Source of the DNA: Alphaproteobacteria bacterium
GTDB taxonomy: Bacteria > Pseudomonadota > Alphaproteobacteria > Elsterales > Elsteraceae
Direction of reading: 5' to 3'
DNA: 47,555 bases
Assembly: GCA_004292755.1 (NCBI GenBank)
Contig: RDXE01000050.1
Coordinates: 1 to 47,555 of the forward strand
A program made the position numbers and the translations under genes. Below the pieces are notes generated by a model, which was not told the DNA's origin, searched no databases, and saw nothing but the letters and a program-made list of their open reading frames with translations. Below, one piece after another: positions 40,461-47,555 of this stretch; position 1 is the stretch's first letter; each line of letters starts with the position of its first letter.

Positions 40461-41264
40461 ATGAAAAGCAAGTCGGTCCTGGCATGGTTGTCGGTGATCG
40501 CTGTCATCGTGGGTGTCACTGCTCCCGCGCGGGCAGGGGATGAGTTGCGGCTCCGTGTTACGTACATTGACCGTGCTCCCTATATGTATCTGAGCGAGAC
40601 CGGCCCGGTTGGAGTGCTGTTCGACCGGATCGATCCCGTGCTGCGCGCTGTCGGCGTCGTGCCCAGCTACGAGCCCGTGCCGCCATCGCGCATTCTGGAA
40701 CTGTTCCGTCGGCAGGAACCGATGCACTGCTCGGTCGGCTGGTTCCGCACCCCGGAGCGCGAGGCCGCACTCTGGTTCAGCCTGCCGATCTACCGGAACC
40801 GGCCACCAGTGCTGGTGGTCAACGCGGCCGTGGCCGACGCTGTCGCCGCCACCGGGTCAGTCGCCGTCGCCTTGACCAATCCCGATTGGGTGGTCGGCGT
40901 GGTGGAACGCTACTCCTACGGAGTGACGCTGGACGCCATTCTGGCCCACGCACCGGCACGCGACATCGCGGTCGCCGATACGCCTGCCTTGATGCGCCGG
41001 GTGGCGCTGGGCCGCAACCACATCATGATTGCAGACCCGGAAGAAGTGGCTGCTCTGTGGGGGCGCGTCGGGATTGATGCGCATCGGGTCCGCGTGATCG
41101 CGTTTGCGGATATGCCGGAGGGCAACACACGGCACCTCATGTGTGATCGATCCATTCCACACCATATTAGAGATGCAATTGACGCAGAAATTCGCTTGCT
41201 CGATCTGGGATTACACCATCTTAAGGCAGCGCCGCTGGTCGCCAGACCAGCAAACGACGGCTAG
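40461..41264 (+). CDS. Secreted SBP_bac_3-like periplasmic protein
   Basis: This protein is about 267 residues with a Sec signal peptide (VLAWLSVIAVIVGVTAPARAGDE). The mature part resembles extracellular solute-binding proteins of family 3: LRVTYIDRAPYMYLSETGPVGVLFDRIDPVL, then FRTPEREAALWFSLPIYRNRPPVLVV, and RRVALGRNHIMIADPEEV. No fused kinase or cyclase is present. In-frame ATGs at 40431, 40455 and 40461 all lack a clear SD; the last gives the cleanest signal peptide. It may bind a small polar solute. It is followed 59 bp later by an exported MetX-like hydrolase and may be co-transcribed with it. Confidence 0.75.
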   Translation: MKSKSVLAWLSVIAVIVGVTAPARAGDELRLRVTYIDRAPYMYLSETGPVGVLFDRIDPVLRAVGVVPSYEPVPPSRILELFRRQEPMHCSVGWFRTPEREAALWFSLPIYRNRPPVLVVNAAVADAVAATGSVAVALTNPDWVVGVVERYSYGVTLDAILAHAPARDIAVADTPALMRRVALGRNHIMIADPEEVAALWGRVGIDAHRVRVIAFADMPEGNTRHLMCDRSIPHHIRDAIDAEIRLLDLGLHHLKAAPLVARPANDG

Positions 41265-41292
41265 GCAATAGAGCCGAGTTCTGCCACGCTCT

Positions 41293-41319
41293 GGTCTCCA
41301 TAAGACTTTTGTGGAGACC
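41293..41319 (+). promoter_or_regulatory. Hairpin overlapping the ribosome-binding site of the MetX-like gene
   Basis: GGTCTCCA (41293-41300) and TGGAGACC (41312-41319) form a perfect 8-bp stem with an 11-nt loop. The 3' arm contains the GGAGA that serves as SD for the ATG at 41324. In the RNA it could hide the ribosome-binding site. No known riboswitch consensus was recognised. Confidence 0.45.
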
Positions 41320-41323
41320 CCTC

Positions 41324-42517
41324 ATGCTACCGCGTCTGTCCCGCCGACTGTTGTTGGCGGCCGGTGTTGCACTGTCCGCTGCCTCTCTCTCCCCCGGCGC
41401 CGAAGCGCAGGAGGTGGTGGAAAAGCGGGTGTTTGAACTGCCCAGTTACACCACCCGCAACGGCACCGAGCTGAAGCAGGTGCGGGTCGGCTGGCAGTCC
41501 ATGGGCACGCTGAATGCTGACCGCTCCAACGCCATCCTGGTCGCGCACTTCTTCAGCGGAAACAGCCACTTCGCCGGTCGCTACACCCCGCAGGATGCTG
41601 CCCCCGGCTACTGGGACATGATCATCGGTCCGGGCAAGGCGATCGATACGAATCGCTACTACGTCCTGTCGGTCGATAGTCTGATCAACCTGAACACCGG
41701 GGACGGTCGCACCGTCACCACTGGTCCAGCCTCGATCAACCCAGCCACAGGCAAGCCCTATGGCGCCGACTTCCCGGTCGTCTCCATCCGCGACTTTGTC
41801 GATGTGCAAAAGGCTGTGGTCGAAAGCCTGGGGATCACCCGCCTGCACGCCGTAGCCGGTGCCTCGATGGGCGCTTTGCAAGCCCTGGAGTGGGCGGTCT
41901 CCCATCCCCAGATGGTCAGCCGCGTGATGCCGGTGATCGGCACCGGCCAAATGGATGGCTGGACCATGGCTTGGCTGAACCTGTGGGCGGCACCCATCCT
42001 GGTCGATCCGAACTGGAATGGCGGCAACTACCATGGCGGCGCTGCACCGATGCGCGGCCTGACCGAGGCGTTGAAACTGGTCACCCTTCATGCCCGCTCA
42101 TCGGGCTGGGTGGAGCAGGTTGCCAGCAACCGTCCGGCTCAGGGCCAGAACCCCGGCCAGGCGCTCGCCCAGAAATTCCAGATCGAATCGCTGCTGGATA
42201 CGGCAGCGGCCGCCCGCGCCCGCATCTCTGATGCCGCTCACTTCGTCTATCTGGTGCGCGCCAACCAGCTGTTCCTGTCGGAGTACCCATCGCCAGAAGC
42301 CGCCTATGCCCGCGCAACGGCGCGGTTCCTGATCCTGCCGGCCGCCAGCGATGTGCTGTTCCCACCAGCCGCCAGCCAAGCCTTGCGCGACCTGCTGGTT
42401 CGCCAGGGCCGCACGGTGGAATACGCTGAAATCCCAGGTGTTGGTGGCCATGTGGATGGTATCGCACCACCGATTCTGCAGGTCGCAGATCGTATCAAAG
42501 CGTTCATAGATCGCTAG
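41324..42517 (+). CDS. Exported alpha/beta hydrolase related to homoserine O-acetyltransferase (MetX-like)
   Basis: This 397-residue protein has a twin-arginine-type leader (RLSRRLLLAAGVALSAA, cleavage near AEAQ at 29). The body has the MetX-family fold: SNAILVAHFFSGNSH, the nucleophile elbow GASMG with Ser181, LPAASDVLFPP for the acid, and GGHVDGI for the His. Cytoplasmic MetX makes O-acetylhomoserine. An exported relative is unlikely to use acetyl-CoA, so a hydrolase or esterase role in the periplasm is more plausible. That is inference. The ATG at 41324 is chosen over a TTG at 41309. Confidence 0.85.
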   Translation: MLPRLSRRLLLAAGVALSAASLSPGAEAQEVVEKRVFELPSYTTRNGTELKQVRVGWQSMGTLNADRSNAILVAHFFSGNSHFAGRYTPQDAAPGYWDMIIGPGKAIDTNRYYVLSVDSLINLNTGDGRTVTTGPASINPATGKPYGADFPVVSIRDFVDVQKAVVESLGITRLHAVAGASMGALQALEWAVSHPQMVSRVMPVIGTGQMDGWTMAWLNLWAAPILVDPNWNGGNYHGGAAPMRGLTEALKLVTLHARSSGWVEQVASNRPAQGQNPGQALAQKFQIESLLDTAAAARARISDAAHFVYLVRANQLFLSEYPSPEAAYARATARFLILPAASDVLFPPAASQALRDLLVRQGRTVEYAEIPGVGGHVDGIAPPILQVADRIKAFIDR

Positions 42518-42700
42518 GCTCGCAATCGCTTCACGGTGCCCGAACCGCCACAACGGTGAGAAACCGTCGATCCGTCAGAACAAGCTATTGCTCGTATTGA
42601 CGGAATTTGGATTAATGCGACCAAATCCGCCGGGACCACCGCGCCACCACTGGCGGGCGCTTCCGGCGGAGACGGTGCGGCTGATCGGGACGAAGCTGAC

Positions 42701-43522
42701 GTGTCGAAGGATGCCAACAACCAACCGGCCAAGAATCATGGCATGGTGCTGCTGGAACGGGTTGTCCAGCGTTTGAAATTGGCGCGCTTGGCCGCAACTG
42801 AAGGCCGCGTCAACGATGTGGGCAAGTTGGTGGAAATTGTCCGCGAAGTTGTTCGCGACAGCCGGTTTCCCATCGAAAAGCGCACCGAGGTTTTGAACCT
42901 AGCCAAGGCGCTGGAGCTCGATTCTTACAAACGAGCAACGGATCTTGCCCTCAATGACGGGTTCGAATCCGCCCAGAAGGGCGACATGGAAACCCGCTAC
43001 AAGCACATCCAGAAAGCGCGCGAATTGATGGTGCGCGCCCTTGGTCTGGGTGCGGGGGATGACTTCAAGCAAATCTGTGACAAGAAGATTGAAGTCATCA
43101 TGATGTCGGGTGACAGCAAGATTGACGTCAATCGCAAGAAAGCCAAGCTGTCGACGGAAGAAATTCTAGCGAACGAAAAGAAGTATTCAGACCGTCGGGC
43201 CCATCCACGCTTCACAGATACGGTGCTGCAAGTCACCGTGAATGGTCAAACCTACGATACCATCGACTGGTCGTACGGTGGCATGATGCTCGCCAATCAC
43301 CCAGGCCCTGTCGCCGGTGGTCAGATTTGGCCGTGCCAAATTCGCTCCGCAGGCATGAAGCGGGTGATTGAGACCCCGGTCGAAGTGGTGCGCTGGCACG
43401 AAGACAAAACCGCCCTATCTCTGCGGTTCGTCAAGCTGCCACCAGCCGACCTGGGCGAGTTGCTGGGCGTCGTCCGCGCCAAAGCCATCACCGAAGCAAA
43501 AGCTGCCAAAGCCTCAGGCTGA
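42701..43522 (+). CDS. PilZ-domain protein with N-terminal helical region
   Basis: This protein has about 273 residues. Its N-terminal 160 residues are helical and charged. The C-terminal PilZ domain has the c-di-GMP motifs RAHPR (Arg166-Arg170) and DWSYGG (Asp189, Ser191, Gly194), so c-di-GMP binding is expected. No catalytic domain is present. It would be an effector for motility, exopolysaccharide or similar outputs, possibly responding to the GGDEF protein in this window. The only usual start is a GTG at 42701 with a weak SD. The same frame stays open for 47 further codons upstream, without ATG, GTG or TTG. Confidence 0.88.
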   Translation: MSKDANNQPAKNHGMVLLERVVQRLKLARLAATEGRVNDVGKLVEIVREVVRDSRFPIEKRTEVLNLAKALELDSYKRATDLALNDGFESAQKGDMETRYKHIQKARELMVRALGLGAGDDFKQICDKKIEVIMMSGDSKIDVNRKKAKLSTEEILANEKKYSDRRAHPRFTDTVLQVTVNGQTYDTIDWSYGGMMLANHPGPVAGGQIWPCQIRSAGMKRVIETPVEVVRWHEDKTALSLRFVKLPPADLGELLGVVRAKAITEAKAAKASG

Positions 43523-43560
43523 CCCGACGCGGTGCCGATGGCCATTTGGAGCATCCCCGT

Positions 43561-43592
43561 GTGTTGTGACAACACTCGCCAATAAGTATAGT
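43561..43592 (+). promoter_or_regulatory. Sigma70-like promoter overlapping a 15-nt palindrome
   Basis: TTGTGA (43564-43569) and TATAGT (43587-43592) are separated by 17 bp and lie about 80 bp upstream of the repeat-protein ATG. The -35 hexamer is inside a perfect inverted repeat GTGTTGTGACAACAC (43561-43575), a suitable operator position for a repressor. No T-run follows, so it is not a typical terminator for the PilZ gene. Confidence 0.5.
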
Positions 43593-43672
43593 GATGATTA
43601 GCTTTGGTCGGCGCTCGCGAGAATTCCACGCGTGGACGCGCCCTGTTGTTATTGGATGTTTGAGCTACCACC

Positions 43673-46207
43673 ATGACGCAGCCCGCAACACGCGCCCGGA
43701 TCATCCGCGCTGTTATCAACGGAGAGTGGGCAAACCTCCAAGACCAGCCCGAGGATGAGCGTATCGTCGACGCCAATTTCCTGCGCCGCCTGTTGCTTGG
43801 CCTGGAGGTTGGGAGCCGTGGCGCCGGCGATCCAGCCGAGGTCACCATCACAGCCGCGGGCGTGCGGATCAAAGGGGCAACCATCAAGGGCAAGCTCGAC
43901 CTTGCGGATTGCTCTGGCATCGGTGGGGAGGGTCTGCCCGCGCTCATGCTCGAGGGCTGCCGCTTCGAAGGGGACGGCCACCCCGACTCCGATGAGCCAG
44001 ACGTGATGACCTGCCTCGACCTCTCCCACGCCCGCCTCGCGCGCTTGTCTCTCAACGGCTCCCGCTTTAGCCACCTCCGCGCTCCCCACTGCCGGATCGA
44101 TGGCCCGCTCGACATCTCCAACGTGCAACCCCTTGATGGGTGGGTTGCACCGGCCTGGCCCGGCGTCGATCCAGCTGCGTGGCGCGCGTATATGCAGGCG
44201 TGGCGGGATTGGCATGCCCGGCGGGTCAAGGCGTCAGTAGCAAACGAACGATTTGAGGAAGCAGAACCGGAAAAGCCGAAAGAACCAGAGGCAGAACACC
44301 GACCGCCCTGGCCGACAGCTGTTGGTGCGCACTGCTGGATCAACCTGCGCGGCGCCCAGATCGACGGTGACCTAGCCGGAGCCAACGCGAAGCTTCTGGT
44401 CGCCCCACCGGCGAAAGGCAGCTCTCTCCATCGTTACGCGTTAGCCTTGGATAATGCGGTCATTCACGGAAGCGTCCGTCTCAGCCCTGGGGTCATGGCT
44501 TTTGGCGGTGTCTCTTTCCACACCGCTGCTATCGACCGCGACCTCGATATGAGGGGCGCGATCTTAACCGAGAGCGGCAACGGCATCGCACTCGCGGCCA
44601 GCCAAGTCTCAGTTGGCGGGACAGCCGGATTCAGCCAGCAGTTCTCAGCGAAGGGAACGATTTGGCTGTTTGGAGCAAAGATAGACGGCAGCCTCGACAT
44701 GGATGGCGCAATTCTGGACGGCTCCGGCGACAATGCATTAGCCGCCGATAATCTCTTTGTCGGTGGTTCAGCTTTCTTGCGGAATAATTTCAGTGCGAAG
44801 GGGCCGATCAGGCTGTTAGGAGCAAAGATAGACGGCAGACTTGACATGGATGGCGCAGTTCTGGACGGCTCCGGCGGTAATGCATTAACAGCCGATGGTC
44901 TCTCTGTCGGCGGTTCAGCTCTCTTGCGAAACAATTTCATTGCGAAGGGAACAATTTGGCTCCTCGGAGCAAAGATAGACACAACCCTCGACATGGGTGG
45001 CGCAGTTCTGGACGGCTCCGGCGGTAATGCATTAACAGCTGATGGTCTCTCTGTCGGCGGTGTAGCTTTATTGCGGCATCATTTCATTGCGAAGGGGCCG
45101 ATTCGGCTGTTGGGAGCGAAGATAGATAGCGGCCTCGACATGCATGGCACTATCCTGGATGGTTGTGGTCAGGCAGCATTGAATGCTAGTAACGCTTCAA
45201 TTAGGGGTGATTTACTCTTAGGTGATCCATTTATCGCAAAAGGAGAACTGATTCTGCTAGGCATCAATATTAAACAAGATTTCCAAATGATTAATGCAAA
45301 AATTTCAAAAAATGATGCGCAGCAGAATTCATCTGCAATAAATCTTCAGTCAGCACGCATTCAGGGGCGTTTTGCTCTGCAAGAAAATCTATTCTCTGGC
45401 TCAATTGTTTTTTCTGGTCTTGACGTTGGCTGCCTTGCAGATAGTGAGTCAGGGTATGAGGGCGCTGAACGATTGGTGCTTGATGGATTTGTCTACCATC
45501 GACTAGAGCAACCGATACTGGATGAAAAGCACAAGACTGCTGCCCTATCGCGAAAGGCTTGGCTGGCCCGAGACACAGAGTACCACGCGCAGCCCTACAT
45601 TCAGCTTGCGCGACGGCTGACCGCGCAAGGATACAGCGAGGAAGCAGGTCAGATCCGGGTATTCAAAGAACAACAAGAGCAGCGGCGTCGCTGGAAGGCG
45701 TTGGCTAATCTCAGTCTCAGCTGGCCAATCAGAGGGCTGGTATACTGCGTGATTTGGCTGTTCGGCCTCTTCTTCGGGTATGGCTACCGCCCCACTCGAG
45801 CAGTTGCGACGTTGATGGGCGGCATCGTCTCCGGATGGCTGTTCTTCTGGCTGTTAAACGGCGCAGGGCTCATGGTGGTTGACCAGCAGGCTGTCGCGGC
45901 CATGGTCCAGGGCACGGATGTTGGCGCGAGTCTGGCGGCGGGGCCGGTCGCCAAGGATATTCCCTGCGGCGATCAAATCCGCTCGTTCCTCTACGCATTG
46001 GATGTGTTTATCCCGCTGGTCGACCTACGACAGGAATCAAAGTGCGAGATCGGCTTGGCAGTTGGGTATGCTGAGCCGTGGTTTCCCGGCAGCGCCGACG
46101 TCGCGCGCTATCTGAAAGCGCTTTACGCCATCGCGGGCTGGCTGATCACGTCGCTCAGCATCCTCACCTTCTCCGGCTTGCTGCAGCGGCGCGATCAGGA
46201 TGTTTGA
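43673..46207 (+). CDS. Large beta-solenoid-like membrane protein with 49-residue tandem repeats
   Basis: This 844-residue protein is of unrecognised function. The N-terminus (1-130) is polar, with stretches such as ITAAGVRIKGATIKGKLDLA. A charged segment rich in Glu/Pro/Lys follows near 185-215. From about 230 to 580 it is a coil-type solenoid of units with the recurring pattern LLGAKIDGxLDMxGAxLDGSG, including four close 49-residue repeats starting at residues 326, 375, 424 and 473. The C-terminus (about 687-840) has three strongly hydrophobic segments (VYCVIWLFGLFFGYGY, LMGGIVSGWLFFWLLNGAGLMVV, LYAIAGWLITSLSILTFSGLL). The pattern resembles pentapeptide-like membrane-associated proteins of actinobacteria and proteobacteria. 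G+C is uneven along the gene, with a patch near 36% at 45181-45360. There is no signal peptide at the start. Confidence 0.8.
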   Translation: MTQPATRARIIRAVINGEWANLQDQPEDERIVDANFLRRLLLGLEVGSRGAGDPAEVTITAAGVRIKGATIKGKLDLADCSGIGGEGLPALMLEGCRFEGDGHPDSDEPDVMTCLDLSHARLARLSLNGSRFSHLRAPHCRIDGPLDISNVQPLDGWVAPAWPGVDPAAWRAYMQAWRDWHARRVKASVANERFEEAEPEKPKEPEAEHRPPWPTAVGAHCWINLRGAQIDGDLAGANAKLLVAPPAKGSSLHRYALALDNAVIHGSVRLSPGVMAFGGVSFHTAAIDRDLDMRGAILTESGNGIALAASQVSVGGTAGFSQQFSAKGTIWLFGAKIDGSLDMDGAILDGSGDNALAADNLFVGGSAFLRNNFSAKGPIRLLGAKIDGRLDMDGAVLDGSGGNALTADGLSVGGSALLRNNFIAKGTIWLLGAKIDTTLDMGGAVLDGSGGNALTADGLSVGGVALLRHHFIAKGPIRLLGAKIDSGLDMHGTILDGCGQAALNASNASIRGDLLLGDPFIAKGELILLGINIKQDFQMINAKISKNDAQQNSSAINLQSARIQGRFALQENLFSGSIVFSGLDVGCLADSESGYEGAERLVLDGFVYHRLEQPILDEKHKTAALSRKAWLARDTEYHAQPYIQLARRLTAQGYSEEAGQIRVFKEQQEQRRRWKALANLSLSWPIRGLVYCVIWLFGLFFGYGYRPTRAVATLMGGIVSGWLFFWLLNGAGLMVVDQQAVAAMVQGTDVGASLAAGPVAKDIPCGDQIRSFLYALDVFIPLVDLRQESKCEIGLAVGYAEPWFPGSADVARYLKALYAIAGWLITSLSILTFSGLLQRRDQDV
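44648..45235 (+). repeat. Four 147-bp tandem repeats inside the solenoid gene
   Basis: Units begin at 44648, 44795, 44942 and 45089, each starting with GCGAAGGG and exactly 147 bp (49 codons) long. The second and third share long identical stretches, including the GGCGCAGTTCTGGACGGCTC region. The second half of the fourth unit diverges, and a fifth, degenerate unit starts at 45236 (GCAAAAGGAG). High identity implies recent duplication or gene conversion, so the copy number may vary between strains. Confidence 0.9.
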
Positions 46208-46269
46208 CGGCTCTCGCGGCGGAAGGGAGGCAACCCATCCGGGCCACCTCCCCCGCCTGTCGAACCGGT

Positions 46270-46875
46270 CTAGGCTGGCTTGGTCGCCACCATCGAGGGG
46301 CGGGCGCTGAGCGTTTGGTACCACGCCGTCACCGCCGGGCGGCCTGCCAGCACATCACCCGCCACGTCGCGGAAGTAGCAATAGCCAATCGCCGCGCCGA
46401 CGGCGATGTGGCCGACATGCAGCGGGCCTTCCAGCTGGGCAGCGTGGGCCTCCAGATGGTCCAGCGACTGGAAGATCTTGCGGCGCTGCCCGGCGATCCA
46501 ATCCTGACTTTTGGTCGGCTCGGCCCGCAGGGTCTCATAGCGGACCAGCAGGGCCGCATCACAGATGCCATCGCCCAGGGCCTGCATCCGCTCCGCTGCC
46601 CAGCGCGCCGGGGCGGGCGGGATCAGGTGTGGACCGGACGCGGCAAGGCTGTCCAGGTAGGCGACAATCACGCGGCTGTCGAACAGGGCTTCGCCGCCGC
46701 CGATCTCCAGCGCGGGCACCTTGCCCAGCGGGTTGGTGACGAAATAGCCCTCGTTTGGCTGGGTCGGCGAGACGGCCGTTTGCACCAGCTCAATGCGGTC
46801 GGCCAATCCCCGCTCATGAGCCACCACCAACACCTTGCGGGCATAGGGTGACAGCGGGCTGTAGTGAAGCTTCAT
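46270..46875 (-). CDS. Glutathione S-transferase family protein
   Basis: This 201-residue protein has a thioredoxin-fold N-terminal domain (LHYSPLSPYARKVLVVAHE, with SPYARK as the active-site loop; NPLGKVPALEIGGGEALFDSRVI binds glutathione) and an all-helical C-terminal domain. It probably conjugates or reduces electrophilic or peroxide substrates. The ATG at 46875 is chosen because AGGGGGGA lies about 6 nt upstream; a start at 46911 would only add a non-conserved extension. The C-terminal ARPSMVATKPA is a common end in this subfamily. Confidence 0.93.
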   Translation of the reverse strand: MKLHYSPLSPYARKVLVVAHERGLADRIELVQTAVSPTQPNEGYFVTNPLGKVPALEIGGGEALFDSRVIVAYLDSLAASGPHLIPPAPARWAAERMQALGDGICDAALLVRYETLRAEPTKSQDWIAGQRRKIFQSLDHLEAHAAQLEGPLHVGHIAVGAAIGYCYFRDVAGDVLAGRPAVTAWYQTLSARPSMVATKPA

Positions 46876-46923
46876 GTTGGATCCCCCCTTGGTCGGTTGC
46901 GCGTCGATCACACTGCACCGACC

Positions 46924-47262
46924 TTAGAAATGGTCAGCGCGCAACACGTCTACGTCCGACACCCACACCACTCCAACGCCAGGGCCAACCACTGTCGGCG
47001 CCTTTGCCAGGATGCGATCGGCCACCGATGCCTCGCACACGGCGATCACCATGACGTTGTCAAACACCCCGGTGACGTGGGCCGACCCGCGGGCCCCGGT
47101 GTGCCCGCGTCCTGACGATGTCGGCAGCACAGTATACCCCTTGGCGCCGCAGCCATCGATCATGCGCAGCACCGCTGGCACCAGCGTTTGCTCCACAATG
47201 ATTTCCACCTTGCGCCGCCGATGGGTCGCCGGAGGAGTGGAGGGGGCAGGACCAGCGGTCAT
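46924..47262 (-). CDS. P-II-like regulator, SbtB-like
   Basis: This 112-residue P-II-fold protein has KVEIIVEQTLVPAVLRMIDGCGAKGYTVLP, a loop region TSSGRGHTGARGSAHVTGVFDN and VMVIAVCEASVADRIL. It starts with an ATGA overlap onto the stop of an SbtA-type transporter gene. SbtB proteins bind adenine nucleotides and regulate SbtA in cyanobacteria. The C-terminal CGPEGC redox motif of some SbtBs is not present here. The pairing is the main evidence for the name; a general P-II role is possible. Confidence 0.85.
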   Translation of the reverse strand: MTAGPAPSTPPATHRRRKVEIIVEQTLVPAVLRMIDGCGAKGYTVLPTSSGRGHTGARGSAHVTGVFDNVMVIAVCEASVADRILAKAPTVVGPGVGVVWVSDVDVLRADHF

Positions 47263-47555
47263 CGAGCAAAGCGCTCCGCCAAGGCAAAGTAGGTGGGAAT
47301 GCCGATCACCACGTTGAACGGAAATGTCACGCCAAGCGAGAGGCTGACATACAAGGCTGGGTTGGCCTTGGGCAGCGCCAAACGCATGGCTGCTGGCACA
47401 GCGATGTAGGAGGCACTGGCACAGAGCACGGCAAACAGCGTCGTTCCACCAAGGGACAAGCCCATGAGCGTGCCAAGACCCGCCCCCAAGGTGCCGCCGA
47501 TCAACGGCATGGCGATCCCAAACACTAACACCGAGGGGCGCAACACCTTGAAGCC
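47259..47555 (-). CDS. SbtA-type sodium-dependent bicarbonate transporter (partial, C-terminal part)
   Basis: Ninety-eight C-terminal residues lie in the window; the 5' part runs past the end. TLFAVLCASASYIAVPAAMRLALPKANPALYVSLSLGVTFPFNVVIGIPTYFALA is the conserved end region of the SbtA family (old name DUF897), which moves bicarbonate with sodium in cyanobacteria and has homologues in many heterotrophs. The preceding hydrophobic segment (VLVFGIAMPLIGGTLGAGLGTLMGLSLGG) is another helix. Its stop overlaps the start of the SbtB-like gene. Whether bicarbonate or another anion is the substrate in this organism cannot be read. Confidence 0.88.
   Translation of the reverse strand, partial: GFKVLRPSVLVFGIAMPLIGGTLGAGLGTLMGLSLGGTTLFAVLCASASYIAVPAAMRLALPKANPALYVSLSLGVTFPFNVVIGIPTYFALAERFAR

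Overview
The window is GC-rich chromosomal DNA (roughly 60-65% G+C by eye) packed with short-spaced genes on both strands. It looks like a heterotrophic, motile alphaproteobacterium, probably of the Rhodospirillales/Acetobacterales type. That placement is an inference from a short alphaproteobacterial-style CheZ, a DUF1289 protein, a PAS_5-type PAS protein, a Bug/TctC solute receptor, a Caulobacter XylB-like sugar dehydrogenase and a PleD-like diguanylate cyclase. No integrase, transposase, phage gene, CRISPR array or rRNA was seen. One tRNA (Lys, CTT) is present.

Layout. 1-9.2 kb: an SMP-30-type lactonase (cut by the window edge) and a Bug receptor; a Tat/lipobox heparinase-II/III-like protein; a TPR protein and an atypical SDR whose start codons overlap head to head; an EamA-YgjV-MOSC operon; and a divergent aldose-1-epimerase / XylB-like dehydrogenase pair. 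The lactonase, epimerase and dehydrogenase together suggest oxidative aldose breakdown. 9.2-14.7 kb: a surface-glycan set, with a 1081-residue methyltransferase/double GT2 protein, a second methyltransferase with a coiled-coil tail, and a small RTX-like protein. 14.7-17.2 kb: PurU, a DUF1289 protein and a double-GNAT protein. 17.2-21.5 kb: signalling, with a hybrid histidine kinase divergent from a REC-REC-GGDEF cyclase across a perfect 16-bp palindrome, then CheZ. 21.6-28.7 kb: patatin-like lipase, Zwf, tRNA-Lys, an EpmB/KamA-type lysine 2,3-aminomutase, KatG and a PaaY-like gamma-carbonic-anhydrase fold protein.

28.6-37 kb: a periplasmic protein with one CxxCH site, Gpt plus an RlmI-like methyltransferase, a PAS_5 protein, a Gln/Arg-rich secreted protein, and a 5-oxoproline module (dctP-pxpB-pxpC divergent from pxpA). 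37-42.5 kb: a response regulator, a polar amino-acid ABC operon without an ATPase gene, a second solute-binding protein and an exported MetX-like hydrolase. 42.7-46.2 kb: a PilZ protein and an 844-residue beta-solenoid-like membrane protein carrying 147-bp tandem repeats and an AT-rich patch. 46.2-47.6 kb: a glutathione transferase, then an SbtB-like P-II protein translationally coupled to an SbtA-type bicarbonate transporter cut by the window end.

The strongest candidate for something undescribed is the 43.56-46.2 kb locus: a mosaic-composition repeat protein behind a sigma70-like promoter whose -35 lies in a 15-nt palindrome. Other points of note are the overlapping divergent start codons at 4334-4337, the palindrome at 19619-19634, the hairpin over the ribosome-binding site at 41293-41319, and the solute receptors that lack their cognate transporter subunits. 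Start codons were chosen by eye from Shine-Dalgarno (SD) sites and family N-termini. No database search was run.
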